64,000 nucleotides of DNA, taken from contig JAJZMC010000010.1 of NCBI GenBank assembly GCA_021803105.1, forward strand, positions 62,001 through 126,000, in the 5' to 3' direction. Every line of letters begins with the position of its first letter. Within the stretch, counting starts at the first letter, position 1. Below, piece after piece: positions 41,282-50,476 of this stretch. Both the position numbers and the translations under genes were made by a program. The notes under the pieces are model-generated. The model saw only the letters and a list, made by a program, of their open reading frames with translations. It searched no databases and was not told the origin of the DNA. Source of the stretch: a bacterium. Its GTDB lineage: Bacteria > Patescibacteriota > Saccharimonadia > Saccharimonadales > UBA4665.

Positions 41282-42475
41282 ATGACAAAAAGTTTACTAA
41301 TTCTTGGCCGTCAACCTGAACTATCATTAGTTGAGGTATATAGTTTATACGGAAAACAAAATCAAATATCTCAAATAACCGATCAAACCGCGTTAGTTAA
41401 TCTAAGCTATCAGGACATAAATTTTGAAAGACTAGGTGGATTAATAAAACTAGCCGAAGTTTTAAGTATTGAACCTCTGATTACCAATAACGACCTGTTA
41501 ATAATTATAAAACAACATCTCGAAAAAATAATCTCGACCGTTGAAAATAAAAAAATTACCCTCGGTGTAAGTTTTTACGACACGAAAATTTCTCTACCTG
41601 AAATTAATAAACTAAAAATATCATTAAAATCTTTTATGAAATCACAAGGTAAATCTACTAGACTAATTCCAAATAACACTGCTAAGTTATCTAGTGCCCA
41701 AGTTTATCATAATAATTTAATAGCTAAAAATAATATCGAATTTATTATTGTCAAAAACAATAATCAAATTATTATTGCAAAAACTAAGAAAGTTCAAGAT
41801 ATCAACTCCTATACCAACAGAGATCGTTATCGTCCAAAACGCGATACTAGAATCGGTATGTTACCACCCAAATTAGCTCAAATCATTATTAATCTCGCTA
41901 GTGATAATACCGAAGAAAGTAATCAACATAAAACCTTACTTGATCCATTCTGCGGTACCGGTGTAATCCTACAAGAGGCTCTTCTAATGAATTACAATGT
42001 AATCGGAAGTGATATTTTACCCAATATGGTTGCTGCTTCATCTCAAAATATTAACTGGTTAAAAAATAAATACTCAGGAATCAATCATCTAACATCTAAG
42101 GTTATGTTAGCAGATGCAACTAACTACCATTGGCAACCCACCCCAAACTTAATTGCTTGTGAAACATACCTAGGCAAACCTTTCACTACCCCACCATCAA
42201 CCGAAGTTTTAAATCAAACAATTAGTGACTGTCAACTAATTATTAAAAAATTTTTAATTAATCTAAACACTCAACTACCACAACACTCTAAATTATGCAT
42301 TGCTGTACCTGCTTGGTATCAATATGGAAAATTTATTCATTTACCACTCATTGACCAACTCTCTAAAATAGGCTATAATCACATAAGTTTTGAAATTATA
42401 AACAATCGTCCACTAATTTATCATAGAAGTGGACAGTTTGTTGCTCGCGAACTGTTAGTTCTACAAACTTTTTAA
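41282..42475 (+). CDS. THUMP/Trm11-like tRNA guanine N2-methyltransferase
   Basis: A 397-residue protein. The N-terminal half resembles a THUMP/NFLD-type RNA-binding region and carries TYTNRDRYRPKRDTRIGMLPP (in part), which precedes the catalytic domain in Trm11/TrmG10 enzymes. The SAM motif is DPFCGTGVILQEA, then VIGSDI. The catalytic motif that is usually DPPYG reads CETYLGKPF here, a form seen in some Trm11-like relatives. This type is more typical of archaea and eukaryotes but recurs in CPR bacteria. The likely target is tRNA guanine-10. Confidence 0.8.
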   Translation: MTKSLLILGRQPELSLVEVYSLYGKQNQISQITDQTALVNLSYQDINFERLGGLIKLAEVLSIEPLITNNDLLIIIKQHLEKIISTVENKKITLGVSFYDTKISLPEINKLKISLKSFMKSQGKSTRLIPNNTAKLSSAQVYHNNLIAKNNIEFIIVKNNNQIIIAKTKKVQDINSYTNRDRYRPKRDTRIGMLPPKLAQIIINLASDNTEESNQHKTLLDPFCGTGVILQEALLMNYNVIGSDILPNMVAASSQNINWLKNKYSGINHLTSKVMLADATNYHWQPTPNLIACETYLGKPFTTPPSTEVLNQTISDCQLIIKKFLINLNTQLPQHSKLCIAVPAWYQYGKFIHLPLIDQLSKIGYNHISFEIINNRPLIYHRSGQFVARELLVLQTF

Positions 42476-42493
42476 TACACTAAGGATTTAAAA

Positions 42494-42766
42494 ATGAGTC
42501 ACGTTAAAGCTGGTGGTACTTCTAAAAATATTCACGATAGTCCTGGACAAAGGCTTGGTGTTAAAATTTTTGGTGGTCAGAAAGTTAAAAACGGTCAAGT
42601 AATTGTACGCCAAGTTGGTATGACTAAAAGAGCTGGTAAGGGTACCATGCTAAGTCGGAATTTCACTATCCATGCCATTAAAGATGGTACTGTAAACTAC
42701 CAAAATCGTAAAATTAGATTATTTAGCGGTAAAAGTGTTTATCGTACAACTGTAGTTGTAGATTAA
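42494..42766 (+). CDS. rpmA: Ribosomal protein bL27
   Basis: A 90-residue L27. The N-terminus MSHVKAGGTSKN is in the form needed to reach the peptidyl-transferase centre, without the cleavable extension seen in Firmicutes. LGVKIFGGQKVKNGQVIVRQ is diagnostic. The middle segment (VGMTKRAGKGTMLSRNF) diverges from typical L27. AAGGA precedes the ATG. It usually follows rplU (L21), but here the upstream gene is a tRNA methyltransferase. Confidence 0.92.
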   Translation: MSHVKAGGTSKNIHDSPGQRLGVKIFGGQKVKNGQVIVRQVGMTKRAGKGTMLSRNFTIHAIKDGTVNYQNRKIRLFSGKSVYRTTVVVD

Positions 42767-42770
42767 TATT

Positions 42771-43175
42771 CTAAAGCATTTTTAAGTGATATCTAATGCG
42801 TTCTATAACGTCAGTTATTACTACTTGTGATTTGACTAAATAATCATCTACGCCTAATGCTTCAGCACGATCTTTATCACTATCCTGACTAAGTGCAGTT
42901 AACATGATAATTTTTATATTAGCTGTCTCAGGAGTATTACGTAAAATATCTAAAACATCAAAGCCACTCACTTTAGGCATCATTACATCTAACAATATTA
43001 AATCAGGCTTATAACTAAGTGCGGTAGCTAGTGCATCCTCTCCATTAGCTACTCTCCTAACATCAAACCCTTCAACCTGTAATCGAGATAAATAAACATT
43101 AGCTAAAGCATCATCATCCTCAACTAATAAAATTCTCTTCAAGGTTTTGTTTATCTGTTTTAAATTATTATCCAT
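42771..43175 (-). CDS. CheY-like single-domain response regulator
   Basis: A 134-residue receiver with intact acidic triad VEDDD, phosphoacceptor D63 (ILLDVMMPKVSG), threonine in MLTA and lysine near residue 113. There is no output domain. It closely resembles the receiver domain of the gene at 12001, which suggests a paralogue. No kinase gene is adjacent, so it may be phosphorylated by the kinase at 10716 or another. It converges with rpmA. Confidence 0.9.
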   Translation of the reverse strand: MDNNLKQINKTLKRILLVEDDDALANVYLSRLQVEGFDVRRVANGEDALATALSYKPDLILLDVMMPKVSGFDVLDILRNTPETANIKIIMLTALSQDSDKDRAEALGVDDYLVKSQVVITDVIERIRYHLKML

Positions 43176-43245
43176 ATCAATATACTACCTTACTAAAAAA
43201 TAAAGAGCAATAATTTAAGATTATAAATATCATAAAATTTCTAAA

Positions 43246-44868
43246 TTATATAATTAACGTCTTAATAAAACTATCAAACATTGGATGCGGTCTATTAGGG
43301 CGACTTTTAAATTCTGGATGAAACTGACTAGCTAAAAAAAATGGATGATCAATAGCTTCAATTATTTCAACTAACCCATTTTTTTCATTAATACCACTAA
43401 CCTTTATGCCCCAATCATTATATTTATCAACATATTTATTATTACATTCCCCTCGATGTCTATGTCGCTCTAAAATAGTAGTTGATTTATAAACTTTATA
43501 AGCTAAAGTTTTATCTATTATATTACAGCTATAATTACCTAGTCTCATCGTACCACCAGTCATAGCTTTATTTTTTTGGTCTTTCATCGTAATAATAACT
43601 TTATTATTTGCTTCTTCGTTAAGTTCGAAGGTTGTTGCATCAGTCATACCATAATTACGAGCAGCAGCAATAACCGCCATCTGAAGACCTAAACACAAAC
43701 CCAAATAAGGTATTTTTTGATCTAAAGCAAATTGAGCTGCCTTAATTTTACCTTCCAATCCTCTAGCCCCAAAACCTCCAGGTACAACAATACCGTCAAA
43801 ACTCATTAATTTTTTATGCATTAATTTAATTTTTTTATTATCATTATCATCATATTCACTAGCATCGATTGACTGAATTACTAAATTAACATTATTATGC
43901 CAAGCCGCCGATTTTAATGCTTCTATCACCGATAGATAAGTATCACTATTATCTAGATACTTAGCTATCATTGCAATCTTAACCGTTTTAGGAAATTTAG
44001 TTTTAGCTCTTCTAACAACATCTCGCCACTCAGATAATTTTGGTGAAACTTTTTTAAGTTTTAACTTATCCGTTATAACATCAGCAATTCCACTATCCTC
44101 CAAAGTTAAAGGTACCTCATAAATAGTAGTAGCATTTGGTAATAAAACAATCGACTTTAAATCAACACCAGAAAACAACATTAATTTTTTCTTAATATCA
44201 AGATTAGGCGTCTTCTCACTTCGTGCAACTAAAATATCTGGCATAATACCAAGTCCACGTAGTTCTCTAACTGAATTTTGAGCTGGTTTTGTTTTAATTT
44301 CTTCTGAAGCTGTTAAAAATGGTAAATATACCACATGAACATATAAACAATTTTCTTTACCAACTTTAATTCCAAACTCTCTAATCGCTTCAATAAAGCT
44401 AAGTGATTCATAATCACCAACAGTACCACCAATTTCGATAATTTGAATCTCAAAACCCTTTGATGCAATTACAAAATAATCCTGAATAGCAGCTGTTAAG
44501 TGTGGGATGATTTGAACATCATCTCCTTGATATTTACCAGCTCTTTCATCTTGAATAACTTTTAATAATACCTTACCAGCCATAACCGATGAAGCACTCG
44601 TCATCTCTTCATCAATAAATCTTTCATAATGTCCCAAATCTAAATCAGTCTCAGCACCATCTTTAGTAACAAAACATTCGCCATGTTCTCTAGGGTTTAG
44701 TGTACCTGCATCAACATTTAAATAAGGATCACATTTTTGTAAATTGACCTTAAACCCTCTAGCTTTTAAGAGATTAGCAATTGAAGATGCTGTAATGCCC
44801 TTTCCTAAGCCGGATAATACTCCTCCAGTAACAAATATATACTTAATGGGCTTCTTGTTAATAGCCAT
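43246..44868 (-). CDS. pyrG: CTP synthase
   Basis: A 540-residue enzyme. The N-terminal synthetase domain starts FVTGGVLSGLGKG with DPYLNVDAGTLNP. The C-terminal class I glutamine amidotransferase domain has nucleophile cysteine in LGLCLGLQ and HPEF with the catalytic His-Glu pair. It converts UTP to CTP with glutamine and ATP, supplying CTP for nucleic acids and for the CDP-lipid enzymes at the left end of the window. GAGGA is a good ribosome site. Length and motifs are standard. Confidence 0.97.
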   Translation of the reverse strand: MAINKKPIKYIFVTGGVLSGLGKGITASSIANLLKARGFKVNLQKCDPYLNVDAGTLNPREHGECFVTKDGAETDLDLGHYERFIDEEMTSASSVMAGKVLLKVIQDERAGKYQGDDVQIIPHLTAAIQDYFVIASKGFEIQIIEIGGTVGDYESLSFIEAIREFGIKVGKENCLYVHVVYLPFLTASEEIKTKPAQNSVRELRGLGIMPDILVARSEKTPNLDIKKKLMLFSGVDLKSIVLLPNATTIYEVPLTLEDSGIADVITDKLKLKKVSPKLSEWRDVVRRAKTKFPKTVKIAMIAKYLDNSDTYLSVIEALKSAAWHNNVNLVIQSIDASEYDDNDNKKIKLMHKKLMSFDGIVVPGGFGARGLEGKIKAAQFALDQKIPYLGLCLGLQMAVIAAARNYGMTDATTFELNEEANNKVIITMKDQKNKAMTGGTMRLGNYSCNIIDKTLAYKVYKSTTILERHRHRGECNNKYVDKYNDWGIKVSGINEKNGLVEIIEAIDHPFFLASQFHPEFKSRPNRPHPMFDSFIKTLII

Positions 44869-44941
44869 CTTTTCCTCAACTTTATTTAACTATGCTACAT
44901 CAATTAATAGTATCTTTACAAGTTTTTTATAATTTTTATTT

Positions 44942-46189
44942 TTAATGACTAGCTAAATAACTTTCAGCCGCCTGCAATTGAACGTCTTTTCCAGCTTTAA
45001 TGTCTTGTAATGTCAAAGGAACCACTTTATCAGGTTGAATACCTTTATGATTAATATCTTGTCCATTTGGACGATACCAACTAGCTATGGTAACTTTTAA
45101 TTGGCTACCATTAGGAAAATTAATTAATTGCTGGACCACTCCTTTACCGAAACTTCTTTGACCAATCACATAAGCATCACCATGATCGTGAAGAGCACCA
45201 GTTGTAATCTCAGCTGCTGAAGCACTACCTGAATTAATTAATACCACAGTTGGAATACCATGTAATATATCATTGCCTAAAGCATAATAACTGGCTACAA
45301 CCGTATTGCCTCTTTTTTCTTGTAATATTAGTTGATTTTGTGGTAACCATAAACTAGACACGTTAATAGCAGCTGATAATAACCCCCCCGGATCATTTCT
45401 AAGATCTAATATAATACCTTTAACATGATCTTTTTTAAACATAATTGCTGCCTTAGTTGCTAATGAAGAAGTATCATTCGCAAACGTCGATATCTCCATA
45501 TATCCAATATTACCTTTTAAAATTTTTGTGTTAACACTTGGTATAACTATATTCTGTCTTGTTATTGTAAAGTTTAATAATTTTGTCTTACCACGTAAAA
45601 TCTGAAGTGTAACTTTTGTATTCGCCTTACCTCTAATTAAACTTACAGCTTTAGTAATTGTCATGTTATGAGTAGATTGACCATTAATCTTCGTTATAAT
45701 ATCTAATGGTTTGAGACCAACCTTAGCAGCAGGGCTTCCTTTAATTGGAGCGATGACTTCTAAATCACCGGACTTAGTTTGCCCTAACTCCGCTCCAATA
45801 CCAGAAAATGCTTCATTAAGCTGATTATTAAATTGTTTAGCTTCTGAAGCCGTGAAATACACCGTATACGGATCATTAACAGCTGCCGCCAGACCGTGTT
45901 TAATGCCATTAAGTAACTCCGTTTCAGTCATTTTACCATCGTAATTATTTTTTAATGCCTGATAAACCTGATTAACCGTCGAATAATTTAATTTATTCGG
46001 CAAAGAACTATTTAAACTTTTAGTTTGCCAAGGTAGGGATATACTAATATTACCCTGCCCAATCTGATAACCTATATCAAAAACCAACAAAATAACAATT
46101 ACATTAACAATCTCAAAAATTAATAAATGTTTTTTAATAACATTTATTAAAGATTTTATATTTATTTTTTTCCACTTTACATCAAACAT
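44942..46189 (-). CDS. C-terminal processing protease (S41, CtpA-like)
   Basis: A 415-residue exported protease with an N-terminal membrane helix (IVNVIVILLVFDIGYQIG), a helical region, a PDZ domain (about residues 115-195) and an S41 catalytic domain. The nucleophile serine is in INSGSASAAEI and the general-base lysine in RSFGKGVVQ. CtpA-type proteases process or degrade cell-wall hydrolases and other envelope proteins. It lies next to a PcsB-like hydrolase and FtsEX genes, which suggests control of wall cleavage. Confidence 0.92.
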   Translation of the reverse strand: MFDVKWKKINIKSLINVIKKHLLIFEIVNVIVILLVFDIGYQIGQGNISISLPWQTKSLNSSLPNKLNYSTVNQVYQALKNNYDGKMTETELLNGIKHGLAAAVNDPYTVYFTASEAKQFNNQLNEAFSGIGAELGQTKSGDLEVIAPIKGSPAAKVGLKPLDIITKINGQSTHNMTITKAVSLIRGKANTKVTLQILRGKTKLLNFTITRQNIVIPSVNTKILKGNIGYMEISTFANDTSSLATKAAIMFKKDHVKGIILDLRNDPGGLLSAAINVSSLWLPQNQLILQEKRGNTVVASYYALGNDILHGIPTVVLINSGSASAAEITTGALHDHGDAYVIGQRSFGKGVVQQLINFPNGSQLKVTIASWYRPNGQDINHKGIQPDKVVPLTLQDIKAGKDVQLQAAESYLASH

Positions 46190-46248
46190 CTACAACTATT
46201 GTATCAATATTTTTAGATTTTTATTAATTAAAATAAGTTCGAAAAATT

Positions 46249-47532
46249 TTAATGTATGAAATAAAAATCTGATAAACCTGAATTACTAGAAAACTGATAT
46301 GGCCTTTGCATAGCAAAGAAATGACCATGCCAATCATCATTCATACTAATGGTATCAATTTCACCGGCTGGTACTACTCTACCGTCATAAGTTTGACCCG
46401 GTGTAGCAATAACTATCATAACATGACCATAGGATCCATTTGGATCAACTGCTATTGATCCAACGGCTGGAATCCTATCAACTGGTCGATTAGCTGTATA
46501 CCACCATTGATTAGCATTACCTGTCACTTGGAAATTACTATGACCCTCTACAGTCGTAAAATACCAATAAGCAAAAGAAGTACATTCCCTATTTGGAAAA
46601 CCACCAGCAGTAATTAAACTATCCTGCGGGGCATTACACCAAGACATTGGATAACCACCATTCGGAGAATTAGCCATTGATCCACTATAATAATAAGTAC
46701 CATAAATTGGATAATTAGGTGTTGCACAATTACCACCAAAACCACCACTAGGAGGCGCAATTGCTGATGAATTCTTTTCATTTATAGCAGCTTGTTCAGC
46801 CTCTAACGCAACTATCTTACTCTTATTGTTGGCAATCTGTTGGTTATATTGAGTCTGTTGAAATTGATTATATGATAACAAAGACTGTTGCTGTTGTTGA
46901 TCACTAGCTAATTGACTTTGCTGAGATTGTTCAGTTTGTAATAATTGACTAACTTGAGTTTTCTGAGCCTGAAGTTGACTTTCTAACTGCATAACTTGTG
47001 TTAATATATTCTGTACTTGCATCTGAACTGCATTCCTATAAACCTGAGCGTCAACAAAATCACTTAAATTCTTACTAGTAGCTAGCTCTTCAATTGTTGT
47101 CATTTGACTATTTATATACATTGATTCAATATCAGCACCTAAAACCTGCTTCTCCTGGGCTAATTTCACTTGACCAGCTTGTATTTCTTGTTGTATCTCA
47201 GCCTGTTTAGTTTGACTAGCACTAATCGCATTAGAGATAGCTACCATTTGAGCCTGCAGTTGAGCAATAGCATTCTGATAACTAGTTGCTTGAAGTTGTA
47301 ATGAATTAATCGTTGCCTGATTAGATGTATTTTGATTCTGTAAGTTATTAATTTGAGTAGTAATTTGATCAGCTCTAACAAAAACCGTTCCACCTACTAA
47401 TAAAATAGCTACTAAAATTAAGGATAAACCTCGAATATAAGTTAATGAAAAATGTACTAATTTTTTACTTTTTATCATATGTTTTATTTTTGTTGTACCA
47501 TTTTTGATTATACTACAATAAATCAATAACAT
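46249..47532 (-). CDS. PcsB-like hydrolase: coiled coil plus CHAP domain
   Basis: A 427-residue protein. After a signal-like helix (about residues 33-50) come about 200 residues of glutamine-rich coiled coil, like PcsB and EnvC, then a linker and a C-terminal CHAP domain with cysteine in NRECTSFAYWYF and histidine in SYGHVMIV. PcsB-type proteins are activated by FtsEX to split daughter cells, and ftsX and ftsE are the genes just upstream. Two starts are possible: the ATG at 47532 with GGGAGGG before it, or the ATG at 47478 after a TATAAT. Confidence 0.87.
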   Translation of the reverse strand: MLLIYCSIIKNGTTKIKHMIKSKKLVHFSLTYIRGLSLILVAILLVGGTVFVRADQITTQINNLQNQNTSNQATINSLQLQATSYQNAIAQLQAQMVAISNAISASQTKQAEIQQEIQAGQVKLAQEKQVLGADIESMYINSQMTTIEELATSKNLSDFVDAQVYRNAVQMQVQNILTQVMQLESQLQAQKTQVSQLLQTEQSQQSQLASDQQQQQSLLSYNQFQQTQYNQQIANNKSKIVALEAEQAAINEKNSSAIAPPSGGFGGNCATPNYPIYGTYYYSGSMANSPNGGYPMSWCNAPQDSLITAGGFPNRECTSFAYWYFTTVEGHSNFQVTGNANQWWYTANRPVDRIPAVGSIAVDPNGSYGHVMIVIATPGQTYDGRVVPAGEIDTISMNDDWHGHFFAMQRPYQFSSNSGLSDFYFIH

Positions 47533-47657
47533 ATAGCCCTCCCTTTATTTACCGGTAAACTTTCGGGTCATTTAAGTGTATCAAGTTAATCAGAATATTC
47601 AAGGTCTTTACTCTTAAGTGTGCGAATTATAACAAATAAACAACTATTTTTGTTTAT

Positions 47658-48611
47658 TTATTTAGTTTTAAACTTCAAATATCTTCTAGTTGCAATATAA
47701 GCCGAAGTTACTCCAATTAAAATTCCAATTAAAAGTTGCACAATTAATAATCCAAGAAAGTGATTATCAAAATAATCATTAGCATAACTAATATCAAGTA
47801 AACCTAAACTACTAGCCTGTAAAGCACCACTCGTTGCAACAAAAGCAGCATTAATAATCCCCACCGATAAAACAGCCGCAATAATTCCATAAATTACACT
47901 TTCAACAATAAATGGCCCTCTAATAAAACTTTTACTAGCTCCTAAAAGTCTCATAATTTGAATTTCATCTCTACGATTAAAAATTGTCATTTGAATTGTG
48001 TTAAAAATAATTAAAGCACAGACTATTGTAAAAGCTATAACAGCTACAACACCTACCTCTCGTAAAATATCAGTAGCATAAGTTATTCGATTAATAGCAA
48101 TTTCTCGTTGTCCACTATAACTAGGCAAGTTAGACTGCAAAATAGCAACATTGGGTTGAGATAAAAACGATTTAATATTAGAAATTTTATTTAAGTCATA
48201 TGGTTTAATTAAAATAGTTGGTGGCAACGGATTGGAAGTCTGAGAAATAGCATTTAATAATTGCTGATTAGAGGAATTCTGGGCCTCATATTGTTTTAAA
48301 ACAGTATTTTTATTTAAATATTTAACTGATTTAATATTTGGTAAAGCCTTTAATTGATTTAACAAAGTAGTAGTCTGAGTAACACTAACACTATCTTTTA
48401 AATAAACTGATATATCTACTTTAGATGTAATTTGAGCAATTGTATTTCCAAAAGTTGCATTAGTGATAATAGAAAAAAGTACAATTGTTAAAGTTATTAC
48501 CATCACAGCAACAGCAGCTACTGCTAAACTAAAATTACGTAAAAAACTAACAATACCAGCATGGATAATTCTAAGACCAGTAATAAAACGTCTTTTAAAA
48601 ATTACTAACAT
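47658..48611 (-). CDS. ftsX: FtsX, division ABC transporter-like membrane protein
   Basis: A 317-residue protein with the FtsX layout: an N-terminal transmembrane helix (LAVAAVAVMVITLTIVLF), an extracellular domain of about 130 residues (VDISVYLKDSVS), then three C-terminal helices of the FtsX permease family with RRDEIQIMRLLGAS. It pairs with FtsE and relays ATP hydrolysis to an extracellular hydrolase. It starts one base from the ftsE stop. Confidence 0.93.
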   Translation of the reverse strand: MLVIFKRRFITGLRIIHAGIVSFLRNFSLAVAAVAVMVITLTIVLFSIITNATFGNTIAQITSKVDISVYLKDSVSVTQTTTLLNQLKALPNIKSVKYLNKNTVLKQYEAQNSSNQQLLNAISQTSNPLPPTILIKPYDLNKISNIKSFLSQPNVAILQSNLPSYSGQREIAINRITYATDILREVGVVAVIAFTIVCALIIFNTIQMTIFNRRDEIQIMRLLGASKSFIRGPFIVESVIYGIIAAVLSVGIINAAFVATSGALQASSLGLLDISYANDYFDNHFLGLLIVQLLIGILIGVTSAYIATRRYLKFKTK

Positions 48612-48612
48612 G

Positions 48613-49308
48613 CTAATTATTTCGATCCTCTTTATAGCCAGAATTAGCTCGATCGCTTATTATTTTTCCATTAGAAATAGTAACAACTCGTCGTTTTAAC
48701 TTATTAACAATCTCTTGATTATGGGTAGTTAAAAGAACTGTTGTACCATATCGATTTATCTTTTCTAATACCTTAATAACGTCCCAAGCATGTTTAAAAT
48801 CAAGATTTCCAGTCGGCTCGTCAGCAATTAAAATACGAGGTTGGCGAACAATTGCTCTGGCAATTGCGACTCTTTGACGTTCACCACCAGATAATTCAAT
48901 TGGCATACGTTTTTCTTTACCCCGGAGGTTCACTATTTCTAATACTTTCGGTACGGTATGTTTAATTTCTCTCGAACTAACACCAACTATTTCTAAAGCA
49001 AACGCAATGTTCTCAAAAACTGTCTTATTAGGTAATAATTTAAAATCTTGAAAAACAACACCAATTTTACGACGCAGCATTGGGATGTTATGATCTTTTA
49101 ATTTGTCGTAATCAATCCCTCCCACAATAATTTTTCCAGAGGTTGGTTTTTCCTCCCTTGTTAATAATCTAAGTAATGTCGTCTTTCCAGCACCACTTTG
49201 ACCAACTACAACAACAAATTCATTCGGTTCAACATGCAAAGTTATCCTATCTAACGATGGATTTTCTGCTTTACCGTATGTTTTAATAACCCTATCTAAT
49301 AATATCAT
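48613..49308 (-). CDS. ftsE: FtsE, division ABC ATPase
   Basis: A 231-residue ABC ATPase with Walker A GQSGAGKTTLL, signature LSGGERQRVAIARA, Walker B ILIADEPTGNLD and switch histidine TTHNQ, all intact. FtsE powers FtsX. TATAAT lies about 10 bases before the ATG without a clear Shine-Dalgarno sequence, so this may be another short-leader gene and the operon promoter. Confidence 0.96.
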   Translation of the reverse strand: MILLDRVIKTYGKAENPSLDRITLHVEPNEFVVVVGQSGAGKTTLLRLLTREEKPTSGKIIVGGIDYDKLKDHNIPMLRRKIGVVFQDFKLLPNKTVFENIAFALEIVGVSSREIKHTVPKVLEIVNLRGKEKRMPIELSGGERQRVAIARAIVRQPRILIADEPTGNLDFKHAWDVIKVLEKINRYGTTVLLTTHNQEIVNKLKRRVVTISNGKIISDRANSGYKEDRNN

Positions 49309-49386
49309 CTACTCATCTATTATAACATTTTAACGAACCATCAATCGATAAATTTTTGCCTTATCTAATTAACTTTTTATAATCTA

Positions 49387-50472
49387 TCATTCTAATGATA
49401 GATTATTTAAATAACTATCAATTAATAAATCAAGATCTCCAGATAATACTTGATCAATATCTGAAGTTTCATATTGAGTTCGTAGATCTTTAACTTGTTT
49501 ATAAGGATGCATAACATAACTTCTAATCTGATTACCCCATTCTGCAGATTGTAATGGTCCTTTTAAAGTAGCTAAATTATCAGCATGTTGATCTAATTTT
49601 AATTTAAGTAATTTAGATCGTAAAATAGTCATAGCTAATTCTTTATTTTGTAATTGAGACCTCTCATTTTGAATAGCAACCGATATATTAGTTGGTAAAT
49701 GAGTAATACGAACAGCAGAATCTGTTGTATTGACACTTTGACCACCATGTCCACCACTTCTATAAACATCAACCTTTAAATCTTTATCTTCAATAGCTAA
49801 ATCTTTCGGAGCAATAATTTTTGGTATAACCTCAACTCTTGCAAAACTAGTTTGTCTTAAATTATTGGCATTAAAAGGACTAAGTCTTACTAAACGATGT
49901 ACACCATTTTCTGATTTTAATAATCCGTAAACTGTTTTACCAGTTACTTCCAATGTAACACTTTTAATACCAGCCTCGTCACCTAACATTTGATCCAAAA
50001 TTTTAAATTTAAAAGATTTTTTTTCAAAAAATCTAGTGTACATTCTAAGTAACATACTTACCCAATCTTGAGCATCAGTACCACCAGCACCAGCATAAAT
50101 ACTAAAAATTACATCATAATTATCATAAGCACCATTAAATCTTAAAGCCTGCTTTAAAGCATCAAATTGATTTATTAAATCACTGACTGCAACCGATAAT
50201 TCTGATTCTAGAGTTTGATCATTTAAATTTAAAAGATTCATAGTATCATTTATACTTGTTCTTAATTTATTCCAAGGGGAAATTTGTTCTTCCAAATTTG
50301 CAATCTGTTTCATTACTACTTTAGCTTGTTCATTATTCTTCCAGAAATCAACCTGTTTAGACTCATGTACTAACTTTTCATGTTCCTCAGATAATGAAGT
50401 TATGTTTAACTGAGACATAGCCAGACTAACTAAATCCGTCAATTTAATAATCTGTTGTTTTAAATTTTCCAT
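49387..50472 (-). CDS. prfB: Peptide chain release factor 2
   Basis: A 361-residue class I release factor. The GGQ peptidyl-hydrolysis motif is in SGGHGGQSVN, and the UGA/UAA-recognition tripeptide SPF is in VRLSPFNAN, which identifies RF2. The frame is continuous from the start codon; the programmed +1 frameshift found in most prfB genes is absent. Its presence means UGA is a stop codon here. It lies 4 bases from the M16 peptidase gene. Confidence 0.96.
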   Translation of the reverse strand: MENLKQQIIKLTDLVSLAMSQLNITSLSEEHEKLVHESKQVDFWKNNEQAKVVMKQIANLEEQISPWNKLRTSINDTMNLLNLNDQTLESELSVAVSDLINQFDALKQALRFNGAYDNYDVIFSIYAGAGGTDAQDWVSMLLRMYTRFFEKKSFKFKILDQMLGDEAGIKSVTLEVTGKTVYGLLKSENGVHRLVRLSPFNANNLRQTSFARVEVIPKIIAPKDLAIEDKDLKVDVYRSGGHGGQSVNTTDSAVRITHLPTNISVAIQNERSQLQNKELAMTILRSKLLKLKLDQHADNLATLKGPLQSAEWGNQIRSYVMHPYKQVKDLRTQYETSDIDQVLSGDLDLLIDSYLNNLSLE

Positions 50473-50476
50473 AATT

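Noticed and set aside
49387-50472. Programmed frameshift in prfB
   Set aside because: The RF2 frame is continuous and no CTTTGA slippage site is needed near codon 25.
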